DNA from: Branchiostoma belcheri
Lineage: Eukaryota > Chordata > Leptocardii > Amphioxiformes > Branchiostomatidae
Length of the DNA stretch: 64,000 nt
Assembly: GCF_001625305.1 (NCBI RefSeq)
Contig: NW_017804087.1
Span: 412,559-476,558 of the forward strand
Reading direction: 5' to 3'
Below are positions 13,064 to 27,024 of the stretch, one piece after another (the first letter of the stretch is position 1; the number at the start of each line of letters is the position of its first letter). The translations under genes were made by a program, and so were the position numbers. The notes under the pieces are model-generated. The model was not told the DNA's origin, ran no database searches, and saw only the letters and a program-made list of their open reading frames with translations.

Positions 13064-14749
13064 CAACTAGACAAAGTGGTTTGCCTGCATGCTAATGTTT
13101 AGCCAACTTTTAATACTATTGTCTTGTGATATGCATTGTTACAATGTATTAGAATGGTACATATTCGTAAGTTTACAATTACTATCATAATGGAAAAGAG
13201 CATAACCTGGTGGGAACTAAATACAGATATCTGCACTCGTATTTCAGCACTATGTGTCACGACATTGTCAAAATTTGCCTTCGAATTCACACTTTCGCGA
13301 CGTCGATATCTATATGGCGCCAGCGGTTGTATCCTTGGATAAACATACGTTGGACGAGTATTACCCTGGGGTGCAGACCCAATCCACCTGAAGTCCGAAA
13401 TAGATGTATTACAACGGTGACGTACTTTCTAAATCAAATCATGACACTCACACGCATCGTGACATCGCACATTAGTCTCAGAGAAGCAATTCCTTTTGTG
13501 CCGCGAAAATGAAAAGGCTTTGTATAAATGTGAAGTGTAATTCCAGTGATAAGTAATCGATTTTCATTTTGGATTCAGTTAAGCCTTTGATCTTGATGTA
13601 TTGGAAAACGCCATGTCTGGCGATGGGAACTGATCCTACAATTCTCAAGGCGTTATCGCAGACACTTGCTAACGCTGCAAAATGTATATGAATATTATAG
13701 AACAATAATTTTCGACTAGAAAAATACACAGAAAAGGATGCTATCCAGTTGACTACAAATCTGTGTCAAGTTTACAATTTAATGTGAAGTTTTCGTTGTT
13801 CCACCAGACTTCATAAAAGAAATTCATGGAAAAAAATTTCCTGGAACGATCAATAGCTGCCACAGACCATAATATGTGTCATTCACGAAAATGACATAAA
13901 ACAAACCTTGTCATAATCGAGATTTCTTTGTCGTCATATAAGTGCAATAAATTTCAGTCGCTTGGACAATAGTCCATATTTCCTAATGCCTCAAGGAACA
14001 GAATTAGTGTACATTCATTTCGGTAACATACATGGTTCGACAACACAACACACTTAAAAATCCTCCACAAGTTACGAATAATCTCCACCAATATCTACAC
14101 ACTAGTACTGTGTCTCTATCAAAAACCAATAACAGTTTTAGGCAATGCAAAGTGACAGATAACATCAATCTCTCGATTCTTCTGACGATTCTCCTAGTTT
14201 TATCGGCCTTCTTTCTACTGTATTGTTCTGCTTGACGCGGCTGGGCCATGTTACTGATGTATATTGCTTGCCCGTACAATACCTTGTGACAATAAAACTC
14301 CTCATAACAACAGCTGGCTTTGTCACGCTCTCGATCACTGCATTTGTCTCCAGACTTCCGACAAAGGTAGTTGTTTCTGATATCCTTGCACTGCTATTTG
14401 CGTTATTTCTAGCCACCTTAATTATCATTGGACTAATCTAAGATGATCTTCATAACACTATCGTTGGTTCGTAGTGAACCTGTCATGTAGGCTATTATTC
14501 AAAGGTGTAAATATACAAAGAGACAAATATGGTCTCGTAAATTAGCCGTTTTAACGGTATTAACCCTTGCACGCAACTTTACGCACATAGCGCACATTAG
14601 TGGACACCGTAGCATTGTTGTAACGGTAAGCTGTAGTCTGCGGTTTACTACTAGTAGTCATCATCTCTTTAAAAATTTGATTAGACAACCCCATCGTAAC
14701 GTTCGCCGTTGTTGTTGCAAGAGTGTGCTGTGGTGAAGATTCGGTCGGG
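13064..14749. other. Intergenic DNA with an unexplained hydrophobic reading frame
   Basis: AATAAA near 13947 could serve the upstream gene. On the + strand 14032-14235 and 14223-14441 are two overlapping frames; the first ends in one hydrophobic segment and the second encodes two probable membrane helices (LVTIKLLITTAGFVTLSITA, then ILALLFALFLATLIIIGL). I do not recognise a family. It could be an unannotated exon, a broken gene or chance. Confidence 0.4.
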
Positions 14750-16794
14750 ATGGCGAAGGACCTGCTCCGCCGAGTGTGGTACCTCTCCCTCGGTGTTACG
14801 TTCGGGTATTTCCTCTCGGTACTAACGGGGCATGTGGACACGTACCGAGCGGCCACGCAGCAGGTTACGTCAGGCAGACTACCCGTCTACGTGTCGTCTG
14901 ATTTTCGGGGAAGGCGAGTGATGAAGAGGGGGATGACATCAGACCAGTTTGTTCGTTTGCAGCAGGAATTTGAAGGAACCAATGGCTTGGAAGGTGGGCC
15001 ATTCACTACTATTATACCTACACGAAGATAGCAATGTTTCAGCATGGATGTTCTACTTTTAAAGCATTTTTCATTTTGATATATTGATGTATCAATTATT
15101 TTTACGCCGTCACTGGCTTGAAGACTGATTTGAACTATCACAATGCTTTACTAACAGGAATGATAAAGTATCTGATTAAAAAGGGAGTTATCTCATGGAT
15201 ATTTCAACATCTATGCAGTTGTATAGCATTATTGGTCGTTCGGGACCTTAGTTGTGTATTTGTGTACTAGTAGTATTTGTATTTATTTGTTTATGCTAAC
15301 CAAAGATGTTGTTAACCGTATCTTAATATCGGTCTTGTAGAAAGAGACGTTTGAATGTGACAAAGGGGAAGCCTACGATATGACGTGGGTCATTAAAGTG
15401 ATTACTCTGCTCAATAGGTGATTGGACAGACGCAGAAAAGGGGATCATAGAAAGGCACCACGCGAACCTACGTCACGTGGGCGTGGCCCAGCAACTGGTG
15501 AACAAGATTCGCGTTTTATGCTGGGTCCTGACGTCACCTAAAAACCACCTGTCCAAGGCAAGGCACGTGAAAGCCACGTGGGGGAAAAGGTGCAGCAAAC
15601 TTCTCTTCTTCAGTACCAAAGCGGACAGTCGGCTTCCCACCGTCGTCATAGAAACGGGAGAGGGGCGGGACTTCTTGTGGGGAAAGGCCAAGGCCGCCAT
15701 ACGTCACATACACGCCCACTACCTGCAGGACGCTGATTGGTTCCTGAAGGCTGATGACGACACCTACGTCATCATGGAGAACCTCCGTTTCATGCTGTCC
15801 GACTATACCCCGGATGCGGCGATGTATTTCGGCTTCAGGTTCAAAACGATCGTGAAGCAAGGGTACATGAGCGGCGGGGCGGGGTATGTCATCAGCCGGG
15901 AGGGGGTCAACAGATTCGTACAAGGGTTAAACGTTCGAGGAAAGTGCAAGGAGGGCCCAGGTACAGTTATGTTTTATAGTGTATTTTTACAACTCAGTAG
16001 ACAGTACATACATATGGTAGATGATACATTCTCTTATCATTTTTCAGATTCTTTTGTTTTATTTACATACCTATCAGTCGATGGAAGTTAGGATAATGTA
16101 TAATGCGCTAAATATTCAGATTAAAGATATCTTTAATGCACATGGTAGGAACACCAAGTTCAAGGCAACCTTTGCTTTGGTTTCCTACTTGAACGTAACG
16201 TTGGTAACTGCATTGCTTACGTGCTCCGTCAGGTGGCGCTGAGGACGCTGAGTTGGGGAAGTGCATGCAGAACGTGAGGGTGAGGGCCATGGACACCCGG
16301 GACCATCTCGGGCGCGAGCGGTTCCACCCGTTTGACGTCAGTGCCCACCTGCAGGGCGCGTTTCCCGAGTGGTTTTACAGATACAGCTTCTACAACGTGT
16401 CCAAGGTAAACAAACTGCAACGTATTTCTGATTAGAGTTGACTTCTGGAAAGGAGATATCCGTCCGCAGGAAGGCACTGTTTTCGGTCATGTTTGTGTGT
16501 TCGCAGCTGTTACTCACGTTGGGTTTGACTGATTTCTTTGGTTGTCGGTATATGGTTAGTTAGTGGGGTCCAGATGGTGTTTTGTCTTTGTATACGTATT
16601 TTCAGGTATTGAAATCTTGAAGTGTTCGTATTTTCCGCCAGGGGTTGTCATGCTGTTCGGACTACTCCATCAGTTTCCACTACGTGCCGTGGGACCAGAT
16701 GTACGTGCTGGACTACCTGCTGTACCACCTCCGGCCGTACGGCATGTGTGACGACTCCGCACTCACAACGTCAAAGGCGACTCTTGGACAGTAA
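14750..16794 (+). CDS. C1GALT1: Core 1 beta-1,3-galactosyltransferase (T-synthase-like)
   Basis: Transfers galactose from UDP-Gal to GalNAc-Ser/Thr to make the core 1 O-glycan in the Golgi (family knowledge). Four exons, 14750-14993, 15418-15960, 16233-16405, 16642-16794 (TAA), give 370 residues; the human enzyme is 363. The start ATG is followed by a short cytoplasmic basic segment and a signal anchor near residues 9-27 (type II). Family motifs: [39 protein letters not shown] with the DDD metal-binding motif at 194-196, [26 protein letters not shown], and near the end [12 protein letters not shown] and [16 protein letters not shown] at 17244-17249 lies 450 bases after the stop. The enzyme would act on Thr-rich stalks like those of the Ly6 genes upstream, but that link is only general. 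C1GALT1-like families are expanded in some invertebrates, so the symbol means family member. Confidence 0.93.
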
Positions 16795-19700
16795 GATCAA
16801 ACGCGGACTCAACTAACCCCTCCCTCACCACGCGCATGCACACGGGGGACTTACACATAACAGACCTATTACATACAGTCGTATTTGTTTTTTTCCTTTG
16901 TTTGTTTGTTTGTTTCAGACTTTGTTATTTGTGTGATAATAATGGTTGTCGAAAGCAGCTTCTTTACGATTATGGTGTTTGGTATAATGCGTGTTTGGGG
17001 GGGTGTCAGTAGGCCTCCTCCATCAATGGTGAGCCGGACAGCGCTTGCTGTACTACTTAAATTGTGCCAAAGTCACGACATATACAGTGCACACTTGTAG
17101 GTGCGCGACATCTAGCGGAGCTGAATACATGCCATTCGCGGCTCAAATTTCTGGATATGTACAAATAGCCCAGGCCGTTTTTTACTTGTGCATTGCAAGC
17201 AGAATATTTGCTCAACCTACTTTACCAGTAAAGGTGTTGTTGAAATAAAACTAGGTGAAGGCTATAAACTAACGTAAATATCGTTCATGTCGCTATGCTA
17301 AAGAACAAACCAGTATTACTGGGAACGAGATGGATGTGTTTCACTAAGGAAAATATGGCGGTGAATTGTTTTCTGGTGTTTTCAATAAAATGTGAATAAG
17401 CACAATAACGATAACGTCTTTTAAACTTGAAGTACCTCAAAACGCTTGGAGCAGATTGACAGCACCTGGGTGGGGGAAGATTGACAGGCAGAATGGCATA
17501 TGGGGTCAAAAGGCCAGGCACAGGAAATGGGGTGAACCGAGAGGTCACGAAAACGAAAAAGACTTGGCCAAAGTTTAAACTTTTCGACTTTTTGTTTGAT
17601 ACGTAAGATTTCTGTATGTTGATGATTGGATCGTCTTTTTTCGTTTGTCTCGAGTCCATACAAAATCTATGAATAATTTGTATGTATGTATGTATATCAC
17701 TTTACGTTTGGGACCGCATTGTTAGCAGTAACACATAGCTTTAGTGAACCAGTATCACCAAGCTTCAATCCGCAGTGAGCCAGTCACAATTACCTCAATT
17801 ACCCTTATAAAGATGACAGACAGTCATCGAAACGTCAGCAACAAATTAAACAAGTGGTTATGAATAAAGAACTTTGCTATTTGGCAGTGCCAGTGGCTTC
17901 AGGGATGCTGTTATCCTCCTTTGAACTTCTCATCTGACGATCCTACATGTATATACATTATACTGTTAGGAATCAAGACCCTCTTAAAACTATGGTCCGA
18001 CACTTCCACCGAATGCTCCATTTCCTAAGATATTCTAAAACAACAGACCATGTCTACGCCCTAACACCTGCCCTCTATACAACCCAGCTTTACTGGTCGT
18101 GTGTTTGCGTTGTCTATAGGCTTTTCTGACCGTAACCAAGTCAACTATCCATTGTCTATTTAAGATAGATGCATACCCACACACACTAGGAAAGAACAAA
18201 CGCTTTGAAGAATGACAGCTAAGATGTACTTCAGATGCATAAGAATGTACGACCTGTCTATTGTATGTTAGAAATCTTCATAAAATGTCCATATTTAGGT
18301 TTTAATGTTATTGCAGCTCATCTCGGAGTTCGAAAGAAATCACGAACCGGGACAGAGATCTAATTTGCTGGGACAAGATTGTAATCAGAGCAAACACTTT
18401 GTTCGTCGCAGTCCTTACTAGTACCTTAGAGCCAGCCTCCACCAGTCCTTTAAAGCTTCGTAGGGGATGTTGTGGATAGTAGAAGTTTTACCTGTCATGG
18501 CGGCTACATCCACTACAGTTCGTCGTTTAGCATCATCAACATGTGCTGGCAATAAGTCTTCCCTGTAGCCAATGACTGTGGTCCAACTGCACTAACTTTC
18601 GGCGGGAGGGGGGCATATATAAAATTGTGGCCCCTAAAATCCCAACTCCCCATCTAAATCTCCAACAGTGGTTCTGTTTTGATCAGGAGGAACTCTTTTC
18701 TATCTTCTTTCTTTCTTTAACGTTAGTTTTTTTTCTTCTTCTTTCTATCTTCTTTCTTTCTTTCTTTCTTTCTATCTTCATTCTTCTTCTTCGTTCTTTA
18801 GTTTCTTTAAAGTTCATTTGGTAGTCCGCCGAACTTTTAGACCCCTTTGTCAAGTCAGACGTAGTGTGTTTGCTCTTTGCCCTAGAGCTAGTTGGTTAAC
18901 CGTTATCTGAAGGTTGTAAAGTGTAAAGTAATAGAAGGGTTGTTTAAGGGTCAAGAGGCTAGGGTTGTATCTGTGTGTATGATCTTTGCAAACTTTGCCC
19001 TCTACGTGGCCGACTCACCGCGCGATTTTAAGAACCTTTTTGTGTTGACGTCGTACGTCGACGTCGTACGACGTCGACGCATATGCTTTAGACAACTTTT
19101 TCTATCACAAGACGACTTAAAACTATTGTATCACGGATGTGGTTACGGGAGGGAGTTTTAGAACGGTGACTACGGATACCTAGACTCATTCAAAGAACAG
19201 GGAGCGCAACACTCGTGTGCGCGTTGCAAAGACAATCTAAGGATTGAAAATAAAGAATGCCGAAAACAGGCGTGTGTTTCGTGTTTGAGGGTGGGGTAGG
19301 CGTGGTGGTGGTATGTACCACCGTGCAATACGGAAAGGGGCGTGGTTACACCTGATCAGCCCATACCTTATTGCAGTTCTACCTGTTGAGGATAATGTTT
19401 CTAGACTTGTTCTCCTATGTTTATATTGTTTTACTAAGGACATAGATTATCTTCCTAGATTAGTGTCTCGCGGTTACCACACAATCCCTACCACAACTAT
19501 GTATTGCTAACATTTCTTTTTGTTTGATGTTTGGTAACCGATTGATGAGAAAAAAGCCTGCCTTCTCCCTAAACATTGCTCTGTTTACAGTTACAACCTA
19601 AACATTTGGTATGAATTCTTCTTTATATTTGTGCGCGGTCCACCCAGCGTTGTCTTGTACATAACCTTGCACCTTGAAAATACGGTGTACATATCAAAGT

Positions 19701-20082
19701 AAACTAAAGCAAGGATGGATTATACGGTCTGTTCTAAAGTTTGTCGTCTCCTTGTTTATTGTGTTGATTTAAGGCGCCCTCAGCAATGACCTGTTGCAAG
19801 TTGACTTCCCAGAGGAAACATATATCCGTCCGTCACTACATACCACTTGAACTCAAGTGAAACGTCGTTTATCACCTTTTGACGCTGTTTTGGCGGGAAA
19901 ACAAAGTTGGTCAGGTAATGCCCCGGTTCAGCGCTATCAGGCTCCGCCTATTGTATGCTAACCGGGCAGGTCTGAGCAAATATAGACAGTAAAGAAAAAA
20001 CGCAGGCTAGTCCACCTGAGGGCGACGCATTTGGGCACGGGCACCGGCGCTCTGGAGAGGACCCTACGGACCGACCGACACC
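16795..20082. other. Intergenic DNA
   Basis: Holds the C1GALT1 3' UTR, a fragment of repeat family R1 (about 17440-17560), a short atgt repeat near 17680, a CTTT tract (18690-18790) and a 22-base palindrome (19057-19078). Open frames here, for example 18892-19161, have no family features. Confidence 0.6.
18690..18790 (+). repeat. CTTT/CTT-rich microsatellite
   Basis: Long pyrimidine tract of tctttct and cttt units. Confidence 0.85.
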
Positions 20083-23000
20083 ATGGGCCCGAGGAGCGCT
20101 TTACGAGGACTGGTGACGGTCACACTAGTTTTGAGCTGTGCAGGTACGTTTAGAATGCTTTTTTTGTTGTTTTCAATCACAGTTGTTGTTAATTGTGCAC
20201 TTTGGTAAACAGGTAGGTGCAACAGACTGGCTGATAGGAAAAGGCTCTCCACAACCGCGTGCTTTCGCATTTTCGTCGGTCTTGCACTGTGAGCTGTTAC
20301 CCTCTCTCTAAAAACACTGTATCTACATCGATCGTTTTGAGTTTAGACGATAAACTTTAAACAAGAGCTGAAAGTTCACGAAAAATCCGACTATGGGAGA
20401 CGCGTGGAGCCTGCTGTATCCAGAACCGTGCTTTATCCAGAACCATGCTCAGTCACGGTTCTGGATAGTCTACGCGTATCCGGCCAGAACTGTGCCTGGG
20501 GCAAGCCTAAGTTTTCAGATACGTGGAGACTATCCAGACTGAGCCTAACCCTAACCCATTCAGGTATAGAACTAGATAGGCACGGTTCTGTAATCGATAT
20601 AGCTCGTTTGACCCTAATCCTACCCGCATATCACATTGCTGCATCGGAAACTGCCTAGCCGTACTGATAAGAGGTGTAAGCAAAGTGTTAATGTGACGTG
20701 ATAGAAAGATCATTGGCGTTAATCGGTCCTAGATGTTTCCCGACACCTGCAAGTTGTGCTGCCCAGACGTTTTCTGTTGATTCTGCACCAGACGATAACA
20801 AATCACGCGCCCAATTGGTCATCGCAACTCGGACGGGAAATGGTCTGGAAACGACCCCTTTCCTGAGTCGTTATCGTTACGCAAATAGAAGTCTGTTTGT
20901 TAGTAACTCTCCCAGCGGAGACTAGGCTTGTTTGGAACATTTTTAGGCTTTCTACTTTGTCAATTTTTCTTTGGATATAGAAAGCCTGTCAAAACGTCTA
21001 AAATGCCTAAAAACAAGCATAACTTCTACTAGGAGATTACCGACAATTTAAACGTACGGGTAGTTAACGTACGGTGCCTCTTGTGCGAATGGTCAACTTT
21101 TGTTTTACAACAGTGATTAAGTTGTTAAGGCTGTACTTTTTGTCCTCAATGCGACCGAGGTCGTTTCAACTAGATCTAAGCTATAGGTAGACTATACTTT
21201 ATAAACTAAACTAAACTTGTTAATAGTGGCGTCAATTGATATAAATCATAAGATAAGAACACATCGACCGTTTTTGCATATTTATGACAACTTTAGGACT
21301 TTAACGGGTTTAAGATTTGAATACTCAATGTATCACAAACATAATAACAAGAAATGCTCGCTCCTGATTGGTTGCAAGATGGCCATATTCTAACTAATTT
21401 TGACAATCGGGTTGGTGGTTAGGTGTCTGCACCTGCGTCAATAGAGAGCAGGCTAATCAACTAATTCAATCAGGCCGTTTGTTTTAGCGACCTGAGTGGT
21501 CAACGATCTGTAAGCTAATTTGTTTATCCCATGGCGTTGATGATTGGTGGATCTAACTAATGTTTAAAAGTACATAAGGAATATGGTTATAGATAAGCTA
21601 CACACCTTAGGCCAATATACATGTAGCGCTTTAAGGAGAGAATATATTGTAATAGACTAAAATAGACTAGTATTATTGTATTGATAGTTTTGTTACTGTT
21701 GCCATACAATTGGTACCGTGTACTATTGTCGAGCAATACATTCATTCATTCATCCATTCATTCATTCATCCACTCACCAGATTCTATGAAAGATATAGAG
21801 CGCGGATATCTTGAGTCCAAAATTCTTAACTTGAAATCTCTGATAATATACGTAACGTTATATTGTGTGCCTATATGGCGTAATAAAACGATGGAAAGAC
21901 TATCCGATTCACGTGGTTTGCGGTTTTGCAATTTGAGGAATAATTTGTGTGTGTGGAGAAAACCTACGGGCAGCGTCAAGGTTTAAAAGAATATATGAAG
22001 CGTCCGTTTTGAAATTTCGTAACAACTGTATCGAATTTTCTAACGAATTCGCAGGTCGCAAAGTAGCCTCCACCAGGCTTTGGAAGCAGCTGGAAAGAGT
22101 AGAAATTGGCCAAATAGGCAGATAACATAATATATATGCATGCCAGGGTAGTTGGTCCGTAAGAAGAGTGCATTTGCCGCCTCCCGAAGACGGTAGATCT
22201 TTAGTCGTGAAGGCCATTTATCGAAATGTGCCCAGCTTTGGAAGTCCTATACAGCTTTAGAATGGTCACAGTCTCCCTCTTGTTCCAGTTCTTGCGTTGC
22301 CAGGCTCAATCTCTCAGTAATCTACACGTCCAACTTCTCTGACCTATTTAGTCCCAAAGAGAACACGTCTAGCGTAAAGATAGATCCGTTTGTAAATGAC
22401 CAAAACAGCGTACTTAGTCCGATAACGCCAGCGGTCACCACTTGTATTGTAACAACAAGCTGATTTTATCTTTATCGTGGACAGACTTTAGCACATAGAA
22501 ACCGCATGTATGTTCAGTTTGTTTTACTTATTATGTACTAGTTAACTTTCAGGTGTCAAGCCTCGGTACGTAAAAGAACCCAACACACTTATCAAGAATA
22601 GTATATGGGTGTGCTTGGCTGAAAACGCGAACCGTAGCTAAGCCGCATTACACTACTACATAGACGAAAAAAGCATCATGCTTCACCTCAGTTACCTTTG
22701 ACATTTAATAACAGTCGTTTGCAAACTCCGAAATATCGTCTGGATAACTGTTTAGCAAATGGCGACACTAGTTCGCGGGCAAACAATAGTTGTTGTTAGG
22801 ACACCAGTGAGTGTTTGGATGGCCCGAGTTTTGCAAGTACATTTCAGAGGCCTCGAGGTTCAATTGTTGAACAACATTGAGAGAATGCGCCACTGAATAC
22901 GTGTCTTCGTCACGTTTTAGGCTCCCTAATCTATTTAACAGCGGCTTCACAAAGAATAAGATTATGTTCTCATGGGATAGCATTGCATTATCCGATGGCC

Positions 23001-26000
23001 ATTTCACCAGCAAATATTTAGTTTTTGTGAATTTCTTATTCATTGTGGATTTTTCTGTTAACGATGTCGTATTCCTTTTCCGACCCCATATCCTGCGTTT
23101 GACCTTTTGTGCTCTGTATTAAGGCAATATTACCCCACCCATCAGTCATCCTGAAAACTGGGCGGTAACAAGAAATTTACGGGCACCATATGCAGCGCCA
23201 ATTCTCCCAATTGGTCAAACTAAACTGATTATTAGTAGTGATTGACATAACTACTAGCTTTTAAAAACGAATGAATTACAATAGTTTAAAATGTTTAGTG
23301 GGAAAAGGAGGCTACTCAAAGGCAATGGGGGAATTCAGCAAGAGGTAATGGTATAATACCCGATTGACTACGAGTACATCATACATTGTATATCCCTCAA
23401 CAGTAATACATTCGCGGAAACCAAAACACTGAGTCTGAAATTTCTGTTTCCTTGTTTAGTTCAGAGCAGTGATTTCAAAAAGAGAGGTCGACAAGTGAAC
23501 CAAACACATGCAGTCAAACAGTCTCTCTGTAACTATTGGATGTGGGATTAGGAGCTCTATAGCCACGCCCCCTATATAGAACATTATGGGATGGGCTGTG
23601 GACATAACACACTTCTGTGATGACAGGTGTACATCCATCAGTCTTGGCCTTGTTTTTTTATGTCTTAGGTCTGATTGGTTCATCAAAGGCGTATTCAAGA
23701 CTGTGACTTCACCCCGATCCAATATAATCACACTTCACGCAAATCTAGCAAGTGGAAAACAGAAACTTTTGAGTCTTCAGAAATGAAAATGGACAATTTT
23801 TGTGATCTATGGAGCTGGAGATGTGTACAATGCCAGTTTCCTACCTAAATAGCCAGAATTATGTTATGTGAAATTTTGATGTGAAAAGCCCTCCTGGTAT
23901 TTTTATACATAGGAATGTCCCCAGTTTGTTGTCTTCCTACATTTGCCAACTTAGTTACTCAGTCTACCAGAGGTATTCAACATTTATGCTATCAAATTTA
24001 CTCAACACCCCTCCCTTCACTTAAACAGACCATATAAATTAGACTTGGGCAACTAGTATTGCATGGCACTCTTGAGGCCACACCAATTTAATTTGATTAA
24101 TTTGATTAATAAATGATCCTTTACTTGACAGTGGCCCAGCGGGTTGACTTTGAGTACAACCCAGAGTACATTCCAGAGTACAACCCAGAGTATAATCCTG
24201 GCTTTGGAGCAACAAATGGAAACGGTTTTGACAACACCAATACCAACAATAACAACCTCGGTGCTGCTGCTGCCGCAAATGTAAGTATCCGGCTTCTCAT
24301 GTTGTATTCTACATGTCACCTGTTTTGTTTCCCCTCTCTCTAGTATATATTTCCACATTGGAAAAGTCAAATAAAGAAATAAACAGCTTTGATGGTGCTT
24401 TCATTTGTTTTAGCATCCAGTGAATACACCTGACATTATTTCAATCAAAGCAGCTGGCAAAAATTTCTTATTCTCATTGGCAACAGATTGCTTCTGGACC
24501 ATAGCAAGAAAAAGTTTGGCCACTTAAAAAAATATTTTGGTGTAGTACCTGTATGTTTCCAAGCTGAAATAAGACACCATAACCATAGTTGCAAATTATA
24601 GCTGTGTTGGAAAGAGACTATTGTCAGAAACAGATCATAAGCACTTTCTGTCAAAATTAATAGGGTTTCATCGAAGCCATAAGTAATAGTAACAAAAGTA
24701 TACCAAGCACCTTTGGCACTTATCACTGACAGTTTCAGACATGCTTACATGGATTTGCCATTTATTGATAGTCCTCTGCAGGTAAGATTGGAGGTGCTAT
24801 CTCATAACGGCCATCTCAAAAGAAACCGCTATCTCAAGAACCTGCAAAAAACAAACACCATGTCTGAGGAGGGCCATTGAATGATAACACACGTGCAAAC
24901 ATTTCAGGAACAGAGGACCTTTCATTCCAGTGAAAAAATGTGAAGAATTTCTGTTTTCTGTGTAGTTGTCAGGAACTTTTGAAATCACTTGAATTTAACT
25001 TCATATGAAGCAAATGTTAGGTGCTACATAGAATTCTATCTTTCCAATAAGCCACAAAACATACTAAGTCTTGAGATAAATTTTTTTAAAGCCTAGAAGC
25101 CCTGATGAAATATTAGTAAAGAAATAAAAATTGATAGTACTTGTAGGCCAGTTCAAAATATATTTTGATTTTGGGGGGATTCTTGGATGATATACCGATA
25201 AGTTTGTTTATTTCTTCCTATTACATCAGACAAACAACAATAACAACTGTGGAGGAGACTGTAACAACAACTGCTGTGGTTCATGTGCTGCCAAGCCTGG
25301 ACCCAGGGTAAGTATGGGACTCTATCATACATGTATGTACATTGTACTGATGCTAGAAGCCACTTACTAATTATCCTCTTCATTCCTTGTGAGACATAAG
25401 GCCATAACTCTATTCCTTTCATCTGGGTTTGTCCTTGGCCACCTTCTTCACTGATAGCCAGGATAATCCCATGGATCCCTGAGTTCTTCTCCAAGTGGTT
25501 TTGGGTCTGCCTTTTTTTTCTTTTCCCAACAGGTGTCCAATTTGATGTTGTTTTATGTCTCCCTGTGTGATCCATTCTTAATACTTGGTCAAGCCATTTC
25601 AGTCTTCTGTTAATTTCTGTGGATAGCCTTCTACAACCAGTTTTGTTATGGAGTTCCTCATGCTAGAAGCCATTTAGTATGATTAATACTTTTGTTAATG
25701 AAAAAATCTAGGAGTCTATACTATATCAAGCATTAACTTACAGGTAAGCCATAAGTTGAAAGATCAACAAACCAAGAATTTTGAACTTTGACTGTTGTTT
25801 CATGATGGTCTGTTGTATGGATGTTGGTAAACATGCCGTACTGAGGTTATCAATCATACATAAAGTCATTGTGTTTGTTTGTATAACATGTTACAGTTCT
25901 GATTCAGGCGAAGGTTGATTAAAGGTCAAGATCAATTGTGCAAGGGATATTTCTTACCTATCCTGTTACCAAGGTGTTAAGTATTTAGATAGCATGATAA

Positions 26001-26983
26001 GTACTTTAAAGTTATGCACATTGTGTAAACACATTGCTGCATTATGATAAAGTCTTTTCAATTCACTATATAGTTAACCATCAACATTTATCTGTGTCCC
26101 TTCCAAGTAACAGTTAAAAGGTGGTATATAAGTTTACAAATGATCCCAATCCTTAAAGCAGTTGATGATTTGTGACACAGACAGTTCTGATGGTACTTTA
26201 TTGTCCACACACAAAGACGCACGTGTTTGAGAGACTAAAGATTGTGTTTATCAATGTCTATGGCTGTACAATGTGATTGACACTTGGGTTTACTACAAAC
26301 ACGAGCCTTTGCCGAGATTGCCATCTATAAGACATAATACCTTTAATTACAACCAAACAGAAGACAATACTCATCTCTTAGAGATAAATTGAAGGCTTTG
26401 GAAGACATCTACCAGCAAAGAGCATCCTTTTAGGTTCAAATTTGGTGTAAAAGCAGGCTGAGCCTTTTTTTACATAATCGTACATGCATTTACTAGTTTC
26501 CAATTGTAATATTGCTTTTCGCCTATGGAGTTAGATTATATCAGCTCATTCCCTCTGTCCAGGCAACGAAGAACACTGTTATGTCCACAAGGATTTTATT
26601 AGGTCATATGAAAGTAACTTAGCAACAGGTGGTTTTGGGGCAAGTTTGGTGACAAGAAAAGTTAGTGTACATTAGAACTGAAAACAGTGAGTTACTGTTT
26701 GTGTCAAAGTCTGGTGTACAATGTACAAATGTAGTTACCTTTCTTCTTATTGCTCTATGCACACCCACATGTACATGTATCACAATGCTTTTCGACTTAA
26801 CAGTGCCTTTCCTAACAGTGTCGTCACTGATAAAAAAGAACTAGTTTATAATACAGCTGCATGCGTACTTTGTGCCAAGTTGCCTTTTTGTGTCTTACAC
26901 AGTGCTTTTGAACTTGACATTCTCTTTTGTAACAGTGCAGGTGCAGGGGTACGTTGTGTCACAGTATGGAATAATTGCCTTTG

Positions 26984-27024
<41 letters not shown>

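Noticed and set aside
18892..19161. 89-residue open frame on the + strand
   Set aside because: No family features, no splice support, and it runs through a short palindromic CG-rich patch.
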